Positions 26,587-33,573 of a stretch of DNA of 64,000 nucleotides are shown in pieces. Under the pieces are notes generated by a model. It did no database searches and was not told where the DNA came from. It was given only the letters and a program-made list of their open reading frames with translations. Position numbers and translations under genes: made by a program. Location of the stretch: the NCBI GenBank assembly GCA_002336815.1, contig DDEU01000056.1, positions 28,347 through 92,346 of the forward strand, in the 5' to 3' direction. Origin of the DNA: Chitinophagaceae bacterium UBA1946. GTDB lineage: Bacteria; Bacteroidota; Bacteroidia; Chitinophagales; Chitinophagaceae. Positions within the stretch are counted from its first letter, which is position 1; each line of letters opens with the position of its first letter.

Positions 26587-27729
26587 TTATAATATTCCCT
26601 TGGTGGAAGGCAGCGCATTGTTATTGACATCTCTTTTAACGGCCTGCTTCAAACATTTTGCAAAGGCTTTAAAGATGGATTCAATTTTATGATGTTCATT
26701 CTCACCTTCCACTTTAATATTCAAATTGCATTTGGCCGCATCGCTGAAGGATTTAAAAAAATGAAAGAACATTTCTGTTGGCATCTCTCCTATTTTTTCC
26801 CTTTTAAATTCAGCGTCCCACACGATCCAGTTCCGGCCACCAAAATCAAGCGCTACCTGCGCCAGGCATTCATCCATTGGCAGTACAAACGCATACCGTT
26901 CAATACCACGTTTATCGCCCAGCGCTTTGAGGAAGGCTTCTCCCAATGCAATTCCTGTATCTTCAATACTGTGGTGTTCATCGATGTGCAGGTCGCCTTT
27001 TGTTTCGATCACAAGATCAATATTTCCGTGCCGGGCGATCTGCTCCAGCATATGATCAAAAAAACCAAGACCGCTGTGGATAGATGCTTTACCGGTTCCA
27101 TCAAGGTTAAGATCAATCGTTATAGTTGTTTCGTTGGTATTGCGCTGGTGCAGGATCTTTCGGGGTGGCAACTTGAGGTAGTTATAAATATCGGCCCAGT
27201 TGGGAGATTCAATTACAATCGTTTCTTTTCTCAACGCTTCCACTGCATCGTTGATCTCTGTGGCACCCAGTGTAGCATCGATGTTCAGCCAAAAACCTTT
27301 GCAGCCTAAATTTTTTGCCAACTGCATATCGGTAATGCGATCGCCAATTACAAATGAACCGGCAATATCATAAGTTCCGTCATTCAAGTACTTAGTCAAC
27401 ATACCGGTGCCTGGCTTGCGGGTGGGTACATTGTCTTTAGGAAAAGTTCTGTCGATGCATACTTCGCTGAAAAAAATATTTTCATTCTCTAAACTCTTCA
27501 TCACCAACTGATGCACGGGCCAAAAACTATCCTCCGGGAAAGACGGAGTGCCAAGACCATCCTGGTTGGTTACCATTACCAGTTCATAATCCAATTCTTC
27601 TGCGATCTTACGCATGTACTTAAACATGTCGGGATAAAATTCCAGTTTGGAAAAAGAGTCCAGTTGATAAGTAGGCGGCGCTTCTTTTATGAGGGTGCCA
27701 TCCCTGTCGATAAACAATACTTTTTTCAC
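26587..27729 (-). CDS. hisB: Bifunctional histidinol-phosphatase / imidazoleglycerol-phosphate dehydratase
   Basis: Steps 6 and 8 of histidine synthesis. I place the start at GTG 27729, giving VKKVLFIDRDGT, the canonical N-terminus, in a four-base GTGA overlap with the hisC stop; the ATG at 27810 would add 27 non-conserved residues and overlap hisC by 85 bases. At 380 residues the protein is slightly longer than the E. coli enzyme. The HAD phosphatase half (1 to about 170) has the DxDGT motif Asp8/Asp10 and a zinc-loop region. The IGPD half (about 190-380) has the metal-binding HHSIED (His252/His253) and a second H-rich motif ENEHHKIE near the end. Confidence 0.96.
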   Translation of the reverse strand: MKKVLFIDRDGTLIKEAPPTYQLDSFSKLEFYPDMFKYMRKIAEELDYELVMVTNQDGLGTPSFPEDSFWPVHQLVMKSLENENIFFSEVCIDRTFPKDNVPTRKPGTGMLTKYLNDGTYDIAGSFVIGDRITDMQLAKNLGCKGFWLNIDATLGATEINDAVEALRKETIVIESPNWADIYNYLKLPPRKILHQRNTNETTITIDLNLDGTGKASIHSGLGFFDHMLEQIARHGNIDLVIETKGDLHIDEHHSIEDTGIALGEAFLKALGDKRGIERYAFVLPMDECLAQVALDFGGRNWIVWDAEFKREKIGEMPTEMFFHFFKSFSDAAKCNLNIKVEGENEHHKIESIFKAFAKCLKQAVKRDVNNNALPSTKGIL

Positions 27730-28799
27730 TGCTGGTATGATTTTAATAAGTTGATCAAAATTGAATTTTCTCCCGGTGTGCCGATAGTGATTCGCAAACA
27801 GTTTTCGCAATGCACATCTTTACTCCTGTTCCTTACGATCAGTTCATGTGCTGACAGGTATTCGTACAAAGCGCTGGCATCTTTCACTTTTACAAGGATA
27901 AAGTTAGCATCGCTGGGATAAATTTTTTCAACAAAAGACAATTGCTCCAGGGTTTGTTGCAACAATTGCTTTTCAGCTACCGTTTGTTTGATCCATCCGT
28001 TCACCGTATCCATATGCTGCAATGCTTCCAGCCCCAGTTGCTGCGATGCTTCATTGATATTGTAAGGCGGCTTTACCTTGTTAAACAGGTCAATCATATC
28101 CATGGATGCATAACACAATCCCAACCGCAATGCTGCAAGTCCCCATGCTTTTGACAGGGTTTGCATAACGATTAAATTAGGATATTCTGTTAACTCCTGT
28201 ATAAATGTTTTTTGCCGGGAGTAATTGATATACGCCTCGTCGATGATGACGATGCCGGGAAAATTATTCAGCAACAGTTCCACATCTTCCCTGCTCATGT
28301 TATTACCAGTAGGATTATTGGGAGAACAGATGAACAATAATTTTGTACGATCATCAACCGCCTCCAATATCCCGTTTACATCCAGTTGAAATGCTCCTGT
28401 AAGATTTACTTTTTTAACGGCAACATCATTGATGTTCGCACTTACTTCATACATGCCATAGGTAGGGGGGCAAATAATAACATTGTCTTTACCCGGATCA
28501 CAGAAGATGCGAAAAGCCAAATCAATCACTTCATCGCTGCCATTGCCGATAAAAATATTGTCTGCCGGAACACCTTTGATCCTTGCCAGTTGAAACTTGA
28601 GTTGCCATTGCAAAGGATCGGGATAACGGTTGTAGCTCCCCGCTGCATCTCCTGAAGCAGCTGAGCCTGGAGAACCAAACGCATTTTCATTGGCATCTAA
28701 AAACACAGATGCCTTGCCCGTAAATTCATGCCGGGCTGATGAATAGGGAGTGAGGTTTTTAATGTTGTCTCTCACCAGCTTGTTCAAATCAAATTCCAT
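27726..28799 (-). CDS. hisC: Histidinol-phosphate aminotransferase
   Basis: A PLP-dependent class I/II aminotransferase for step 7, 357 residues. Visible are LDANENAFG, the PP-T-Y site PPTYGMY, NNPTGN, IIDEAYINY (Asp187, Tyr190), the PLP-binding Lys217 in TLSKAWGLAALRLG, and a C-terminal LRITIGTPGEN. A short Gly/Ala/Ser stretch (GSAASGDAAGS, 46-56) replaces the usual tight turn after NENAFGSP and may be a small insertion. It begins 10 bases after hisD and shares GTGA with hisB. Confidence 0.97.
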   Translation of the reverse strand: MEFDLNKLVRDNIKNLTPYSSARHEFTGKASVFLDANENAFGSPGSAASGDAAGSYNRYPDPLQWQLKFQLARIKGVPADNIFIGNGSDEVIDLAFRIFCDPGKDNVIICPPTYGMYEVSANINDVAVKKVNLTGAFQLDVNGILEAVDDRTKLLFICSPNNPTGNNMSREDVELLLNNFPGIVIIDEAYINYSRQKTFIQELTEYPNLIVMQTLSKAWGLAALRLGLCYASMDMIDLFNKVKPPYNINEASQQLGLEALQHMDTVNGWIKQTVAEKQLLQQTLEQLSFVEKIYPSDANFILVKVKDASALYEYLSAHELIVRNRSKDVHCENCLRITIGTPGENSILINLLKSYQQ

Positions 28800-28809
28800 T
28801 GTTTTCTGA

Positions 28810-30093
28810 TTAAATATTTTTCAAACGGATGGACACTGCATTTTTATGAGCCTCCAACCCTTCTGCAGCAGCCATCAATTCTACGGATGGGCCGATATTT
28901 TTTATTCCTTCTTTATTCAATTGCTGAAAGCTGATCTTCTTTACAAAACTGTCAAGCGATACACCGCTGTAAGCTTTTGCATAACCATTGGTTGGTAATG
29001 TATGATTGGTACCTGATGCATAATCGCCGGCACTTTCGGGTGCATAATGACCCAGAAAAACACTTCCGGCATTCACCACTTTTTCAGCAAGCGCAACTGC
29101 ATTGTCAGCAGCAATGATAAGGTGTTCCGCTGCATAAGCATTCAGCAGATCAAATGCTGCAGTGGTATCATCCATCACTACGTAGTTGCTGTTTTGCAAT
29201 GCAAGGGCTGCGATGGCTCGTCTTGGCAGGACGTTCAATTGCTTTTCCAATTCAATCTTCACCTGCTCAATGATGGATGCGGTTGTGGCTACGAGCAATA
29301 CCTGGCTGTCTGCACCATGCTCTGCCTGGCTCAGGAGGTCTGCAGCAACAAATGCAGGGTCACATGACGCATCGGCATATACGGCCACTTCACTCGGACC
29401 GGCAGGCATATCAATGGCAATTCCTTCTTTATTTACCAGTTGTTTGGCACAGGTTACATACTGGTTACCCGGACCAAATATCTTATATACTTTTTCTATT
29501 GATGCCGTGCCATAGGCCATGGCGGCAATGGCCTGTACCCCGCCGATCTTAAAAATATTTTTTAACCCCAGCAGGTTGGCCACATACAAAATTACCGGGT
29601 TTATTTTGCCATTGCTGTCGCAGGGTGTACAAACAATGATCTCACTGCAACCCGCCAGTATGGCCGGAATGCCCAACATCAATAAGGTGGAGAATAGTGG
29701 CGCAGTGCCACCCGGAATATACAACCCAACTTTTTCAATGGCCACCGATTTTCTCCAGCATACTACACCGTTCGTTGTTTCTATCTGCTGCAAGGGCTCT
29801 TTTTGTGCGGCATGAAATGCAGTGATATTATGCTTTGCAATGCTAATGGCAGCTTTTAGATCTTCATCTACTAACTGAATGGCTTCGTCTATTTCCGGTC
29901 CGGTTACTTTTAATTCACCGGCCTGCAGCTTATCAAACTGCAGGGCATATTTTTTCACAGCGTCATCACCGTTCAGCCTTACATCTTCCAGTATAGCCGC
30001 TACCGCTACTTCCAGTGCCTTGCTGTCAAATACAGGCCGCTGAATGATCTTTGGCCATTGTTCTTTTGATGGGTTGATGAATAGGTTTTGCAT
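28810..30093 (-). CDS. hisD: Histidinol dehydrogenase
   Basis: Performs the last two oxidations, histidinol to histidine, with NAD and zinc. At 427 residues it has normal length. Motifs are GLYIPGGTAPLFSTLLML, IAAMAYGTASIEKVYKIFGPGN, DMPAGPSEV, LLSQAEHGADSQ (zinc/catalytic region), AEHLII, and the closing GSVFLGHYAPESAGDYASGTNHTLPT. It is separated from hisG by 199 bases that hold a REP-like hairpin. Confidence 0.97.
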   Translation of the reverse strand: MQNLFINPSKEQWPKIIQRPVFDSKALEVAVAAILEDVRLNGDDAVKKYALQFDKLQAGELKVTGPEIDEAIQLVDEDLKAAISIAKHNITAFHAAQKEPLQQIETTNGVVCWRKSVAIEKVGLYIPGGTAPLFSTLLMLGIPAILAGCSEIIVCTPCDSNGKINPVILYVANLLGLKNIFKIGGVQAIAAMAYGTASIEKVYKIFGPGNQYVTCAKQLVNKEGIAIDMPAGPSEVAVYADASCDPAFVAADLLSQAEHGADSQVLLVATTASIIEQVKIELEKQLNVLPRRAIAALALQNSNYVVMDDTTAAFDLLNAYAAEHLIIAADNAVALAEKVVNAGSVFLGHYAPESAGDYASGTNHTLPTNGYAKAYSGVSLDSFVKKISFQQLNKEGIKNIGPSVELMAAAEGLEAHKNAVSIRLKNI

Positions 30094-30240
30094 ATGCTGT
30101 TCTCTAAATAGAAACCTTTTAATGAACGTTAATAAATTTTACCTCTTTAATTTTTAGATTGGCATCATAGTATCAGAAAAAATCTGTCTATAATTACATT
30201 TAGATTTCCAGTTTTGTTTTTTTACTGCTACTGCCAGCGG

Positions 30241-30285
30241 GCCTTACCTCACCCCTGCCCCTCTCCTAAAGGAGAGGGAAAAGAA
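30241..30285. repeat. REP-like hairpin in the hisG-hisD gap
   Basis: CCCTCTCC (30259-30266), TAAA, GGAGAGGG (30271-30278), embedded in CTCACCCCTGCCCCTCTCCT context. Elements of the form CTCACCCC...CCCTCTCC...GGAGAGGG are frequent intergenic repeats in Bacteroidota genomes. Here it lies inside the operon 8-52 bases past the hisG stop and could stabilise the hisG mRNA end or partially terminate, although no U-run follows. The rest of the 199-base gap is AT-rich without a gene. Confidence 0.7.
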
Positions 30286-30292
30286 AGCAGTA

Positions 30293-31144
30293 TTATACTA
30301 CCATCTTTTCAATCGGCAACACAATGATGCCCTCTGCTTCAAAAACTTTCAACTTTTCTATGACTTCCCAAAACTCATTTTCTTTAACTACGCTCTGCAC
30401 ACTGCTCCAGCCTTCCTCTGCCAGCGGTACCACGGTAGGACTTTTCATCCCCGGTAATAAGGTGAAAATATTTTTCAACTGGTGATTGGGCGCATTCAAC
30501 ATAATATACTTATTGTTTTTGGCAGCTTTTACCGCATTGATGCGAAACAATAACTTATCCAGTACCTGCTGTTTTTCCGCTGACAAATAATTATTGGCAG
30601 CCAGCACAGCTTCTGAATACAGTATGGTTTCCACTTCCTTTAGGCCATTGGTAAAAAGCGTACTTCCACTGCTCACGAGGTCGCAGATGGCATCTGCCAA
30701 CCCAATACCGGGCGCTATTTCCACCGAACCGCTGATTTCGTGTATCTCTGCATTGCACTGGTTGCGGTTTAAGAAATCCTGCAGGATGCCGGCATAGCTG
30801 GTAGCGATCTTCAAGCCCTGCAGGTCAGCAATGGAGTTGTAAACTGCAGCCTTGGGAACAGCAATGCTCAGCCTGCATTTGCTAAAGCCCAGCCGCCGGA
30901 TGAGTTTGATATCTTTTTGCTTTTCGAGCAATACGTTCTCTCCTACAATACCCACATCGGCTACGCCGTCAAATACATACTGCGGAATATCATCGTCCCG
31001 CAGAAAAAATATTTCCAGCGGAAAATTACTGGCAATGGTCTTTAGTTGTTTGTTGCCATTGTTTAATTCGATGCCACACTCCTTTAATAATTTGACAGAG
31101 TCTTCATACAATCTTCCTGATTTTTGAACTGCGATCTTTAGCAT
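30293..31144 (-). CDS. hisG: ATP phosphoribosyltransferase (long form)
   Basis: The first and feedback-regulated step, joining ATP and PRPP. At 283 residues it is the long HisG form with a C-terminal ACT-like regulatory domain (from about 210: KYIMLNAPNHQLKNI, LPGMKSPTV, EFWEVIEKL, GIIVLPIEKMV), so no HisZ is needed. The catalytic part shows KSGRLYEDSV, FLRDDDIPQYV, GVADVGIVGENVL, IATSYAG, and the PRPP loop GSVEIAPGIGLADAICDLVSSGSTL. It is the first enzyme gene after the attenuator; the ATG at 31144 is 63 bases beyond the terminator U-run. Confidence 0.97.
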   Translation of the reverse strand: MLKIAVQKSGRLYEDSVKLLKECGIELNNGNKQLKTIASNFPLEIFFLRDDDIPQYVFDGVADVGIVGENVLLEKQKDIKLIRRLGFSKCRLSIAVPKAAVYNSIADLQGLKIATSYAGILQDFLNRNQCNAEIHEISGSVEIAPGIGLADAICDLVSSGSTLFTNGLKEVETILYSEAVLAANNYLSAEKQQVLDKLLFRINAVKAAKNNKYIMLNAPNHQLKNIFTLLPGMKSPTVVPLAEEGWSSVQSVVKENEFWEVIEKLKVFEAEGIIVLPIEKMVV

Positions 31145-31206
31145 TGTTGGTCATTTATTTTTTTATGATCATAACCGCCGCCAGGGTTAAAACCGCTGCC
31201 GGGGTC

Positions 31207-31240
31207 AAACAAAAAGGGCTCACCAGTTGGTAAGCCCTTT
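31207..31240 (-). terminator. Transcription attenuator terminator of the his operon
   Basis: Read on the minus strand, AAAGGGCTTACCA (31240-31228) pairs with TGGTGAGCCCTTT (31225-31213), one G-U pair, tight loop, followed by TTTGTTTG. The 5' arm contains GCTTACC (31235-31229), which is exactly complementary to GGTAAGC in the leader peptide gene (31281-31275). It therefore can be sequestered in an antiterminator when the leader ribosome stalls. Confidence 0.92.
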
Positions 31241-31266
31241 GTTGAAATATGTTCAGTACATACATA

Positions 31267-31326
31267 TCAGCACAGCTTACCGGTTGGTAAAGTATGATGA
31301 TGGTGTATGTGAATGATTTGCTTCAT
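31267..31326 (-). CDS. hisL: Histidine leader peptide of the his operon attenuator
   Basis: A 19-codon ORF, MKQIIHIHHHHTLPTGKLC then TGA, with five His codons, four in a row (codons 6 and 8-11). Overlapping its 3' half are TTACC (31290-31286) and GGTAA (31281-31277), which form a 1:2 hairpin, while GGTAAGC (31281-31275) can instead pair with the terminator 5' arm. Stalling at His codons would cover TTACC and free GGTAAGC for antitermination; a ribosome reaching the stop would cover GGTAAGC and let the terminator form. This is the classical his/trp attenuation logic. No Shine-Dalgarno sequence is seen, and the predicted transcription start lies only a few bases before the ATG. Confidence 0.9.
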   Translation of the reverse strand: MKQIIHIHHHHTLPTGKLC

Positions 31327-31333
31327 TAAGGCA

Positions 31334-31365
31334 CAAAGTAACGTCGGTTTGCTTATTCAGCCAAA
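31334..31365 (-). promoter_or_regulatory. Bacteroidota-type promoter of the his operon
   Basis: On the minus strand TTTG (31365-31362), 21 bases, then TACTTTG (31340-31334), close to the Bacteroidota consensus TTTG-N19/21-TAnnTTTG (one base short in the -7 element). It predicts a transcription start near 31330, about four bases before the leader-peptide ATG, so that the leader mRNA would be nearly leaderless. Confidence 0.65.
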
Positions 31366-31375
31366 TTAAATTTCT

Positions 31376-32299
31376 TTACGGGGTTTTAAAAACTGCATTG
31401 CAGAGCAGCGGTAATGCAAAAGCCACGATCCAGGCGAGTGTGAACAGTATCTTGCTCTTTGGAGTGAGATCATCATCAAAAGGTGGTACCAGCACTTTTT
31501 CTACAAGCCTGATCACATCCTGCTCATCGCCGCTTTGTTCTTCAGTATCATACTTTCGCCGGAGGATGGCACTTTTTTGTATCAGCGCTTTACGAACCTG
31601 GTAATACGTTTCATCGGTTAAATCATCATAGTCGCAGGTATAGTCGAATCCTTCCTCCTCCAGTTGCTTTCGAACCCGGCTTACCAAATGAAAGGTCCTG
31701 ATCCGCATCAATATCATCACTGCAATGATCAACAGCCACCATGCATTGTGCATTGTGAAAGAAAGATAAATAAGCCAGGCAGCAGACAGGTAGAGAAATA
31801 CCTGTAACAGGATATTGCCGGTCTTTAAAAACAAGGTCTGGAAATACTGGCCTCCATCCAATGGAGAAATTGGCAGGAGGTTAAAAACATTCAGCATCAA
31901 AAATGTGGCAGCGATCATATAATAATCGTGATTGTGGTGCTGCTTGTATAAATACAAAAATATACAGCCAATGATCACGCCCGGCAAAGGGCCTGCCATC
32001 AGTACAATGAGTTTATTTTTCCGTGACAAATTAGTGGCGGTACCTGAAACATAAGCGCCCAGCAAAGGAATGAAAGTGATGTTGATATATCGATAGCCGA
32101 AAACTTTCATCGCTATAAAATGGCCTGACTCATGAATTACGATCACGCTCACGAGCAGCAATACGGCCAGCCAGCTTTGAAAAAGCCAGTAATCTATTGC
32201 TACGTACAATGCAAAACTGGAAACCGTTCTTATAATGGAAGTTATGGTAACCGGGGTATCGGCTGGTTCAATGGCCGCCGGTTCATTTTCATCAGTCAT
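31376..32299 (-). CDS. M50 site-2-protease-like membrane metallopeptidase
   Basis: 307 residues with about six membrane segments. The zinc motif HESGH is at 56-60 inside a membrane helix (VSVIVIHESGHFIAMK), and the second ligand motif NLLPISPLDGGQ contains Asp148. GAYVSG and MAGPLPGVIIG are further family signatures. No PDZ domain is visible. The C-terminal half carries an acidic cytoplasmic segment (about 215-275) before a last membrane helix. Such proteases cut transmembrane regulators; the substrate is unknown. Its gene ends 11 bases upstream of the his promoter -33 element. Confidence 0.92.
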   Translation of the reverse strand: MTDENEPAAIEPADTPVTITSIIRTVSSFALYVAIDYWLFQSWLAVLLLVSVIVIHESGHFIAMKVFGYRYINITFIPLLGAYVSGTATNLSRKNKLIVLMAGPLPGVIIGCIFLYLYKQHHNHDYYMIAATFLMLNVFNLLPISPLDGGQYFQTLFLKTGNILLQVFLYLSAAWLIYLSFTMHNAWWLLIIAVMILMRIRTFHLVSRVRKQLEEEGFDYTCDYDDLTDETYYQVRKALIQKSAILRRKYDTEEQSGDEQDVIRLVEKVLVPPFDDDLTPKSKILFTLAWIVAFALPLLCNAVFKTP

Positions 32300-32407
32300 G
32301 CACTGTTGTTTAAGGAGCTGTTAAATTGAATCGTAATAGTAAAATAGGTAAAACCCTGCTGCAAACAAAACGCAAATCAAAAAAAAATATGCCAGGAATG
32401 GTGGTGT

Positions 32408-33418
32408 TTAATACATTTTAATTCCCAACCCTGGTTGATCAGTATAAACAATATTGCCATTGTTAAACCCAACACCCTTAGCCACATCTTCCTTTAGTAA
32501 CAATGGCCCGTCCATATCTACCATATCCAGCAGTGGCGCCAGTTGTGCAATGGCGGCGGTGCCGACGGAACTTTCATTCATACAACCGATCATTACCTTC
32601 ATATCCAGCTGTCTTGCTTTGGCGATCATTCTTCTTGCCGGGGTTATGCCACTGCATTTGGTGAGTTTAATATTGATGCCGTGAAAATATCCATGACATT
32701 TTTCTACATCGCTTTCTGCAACACAGGCTTCATCTGCAAATACCGGGAGGGGCGATTGTTCGTATAATATTTTCATGCCATCCCAATTGTCTTTTGCCAG
32801 TGGCTGTTCAACCATTTCCACACCAAGCTGCTGCAACAAAGGAATTTTCTGCAGGGCCTGCTCCAGTGTCCATCCTGCGTTGGCGTCTACTCTTAAAGCT
32901 GCATCGGTATGTTTGCGTAATGCAGCTACCATTTCTATATCTCCTTCCACGCCTACTTTCACTTTGTAAATGGGCCAGGGCTTTTCTTTCATCTTCTCCA
33001 GCATTTTTTCAATGGAATCGATGCCGATGGTATAATCTGTTAACGGAGATTCATTGATATCAAGGTTCCATAACTGGTGTAGTTGTTTTCTTTTTATTTT
33101 GCCGTAGATGTCCCAGCCGGCCATATCAAGTGCACAAACCAAAAATGAATTTTGGGGAAAGAGATGGTGCAGGTAATGCCAGTATCTTTCCGGATCAGAA
33201 AAAGAGAACTTCTCAACGAATTGCTTTTTGCTTTCCAGGTCGGCCACCATTTTTTCTACCGGTATATTGTAGTAGGCAATGGCGGGTGCTTCTCCGTATC
33301 CTTTTATGCCAAAATGATCCAGCTCCACGATCAGCGTAGGCTGATGTGTTTTGGTGCCTTTGGAAATGGTGAAAGGATACTTAAAAGGGAGATCGTATGT
33401 TTTGTAAGAAACTTTCAT
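32408..33418 (-). CDS. Dipeptide epimerase (L-Ala-D/L-Glu epimerase type, enolase superfamily)
   Basis: 336 residues from ATG 33418; an in-frame ATG at 33559 would add 47 residues of non-conserved, Cys/Phe-rich sequence overlapping the upstream terminator, so I reject it. The fold is the muconate-lactonising subgroup: capping domain (PFTISKGTKTHQPTLIVEL) and barrel with the KxK base Lys152/Lys154 (YKVKVG), metal ligands Asp178 (RVDANAGW), Glu204 (VEQP) and Asp229 (FADE), and the second base Lys254 (KLTKCSG). It likely epimerises murein-derived L-Ala-D-Glu during peptidoglycan recycling; the exact dipeptide specificity cannot be read from sequence. Confidence 0.9.
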   Translation of the reverse strand: MKVSYKTYDLPFKYPFTISKGTKTHQPTLIVELDHFGIKGYGEAPAIAYYNIPVEKMVADLESKKQFVEKFSFSDPERYWHYLHHLFPQNSFLVCALDMAGWDIYGKIKRKQLHQLWNLDINESPLTDYTIGIDSIEKMLEKMKEKPWPIYKVKVGVEGDIEMVAALRKHTDAALRVDANAGWTLEQALQKIPLLQQLGVEMVEQPLAKDNWDGMKILYEQSPLPVFADEACVAESDVEKCHGYFHGINIKLTKCSGITPARRMIAKARQLDMKVMIGCMNESSVGTAAIAQLAPLLDMVDMDGPLLLKEDVAKGVGFNNGNIVYTDQPGLGIKMY

Positions 33419-33495
33419 TCGTTGCTGTTGATCAACTAAATTACCAACAAAGCAAATAAAAAAGATAAATACTGTTTTAACGCAACAGCAGGATG

Positions 33496-33553
33496 AAAAA
33501 ATAAGGTGATCGACCTTCGTTAAACTATAAGTAGTATAAAAAGGTCGACCACC
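33496..33553 (-). terminator. Terminator downstream of malQ
   Basis: GGTGGTCGACCTT and AAGGTCGATCACC (plus coordinates 33541-33553 and 33505-33517) pair with one G-U, followed on the minus strand by TTATTTTTTC. The 23-base loop is somewhat long. It isolates malQ from the epimerase gene. Confidence 0.8.
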
Positions 33554-33573
33554 TTTCACTTAAAATATTCCAT

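Noticed and set aside
27730..27810. 27-residue N-terminal extension of HisB from ATG 27810
   Set aside because: It lies wholly inside hisC; GTG at 27729 gives the conserved VLFIDRDGT start and a four-base overlap with the hisC stop.
31155..31265. A 36-codon minus-strand ORF between the his leader peptide and hisG (starts right after the leader stop)
   Set aside because: It runs straight through the attenuator terminator and ends in the A-rich stretch before hisG. Its hydrophobic C-terminal part reflects a small CCGGCAGCGGTTTTAACC direct repeat; coding use would conflict with attenuation.
33419..33559. 47-residue N-terminal extension of the dipeptide epimerase
   Set aside because: It reads through the malQ terminator and is Cys/Phe-rich without family similarity; the canonical N-terminus begins at 33418.
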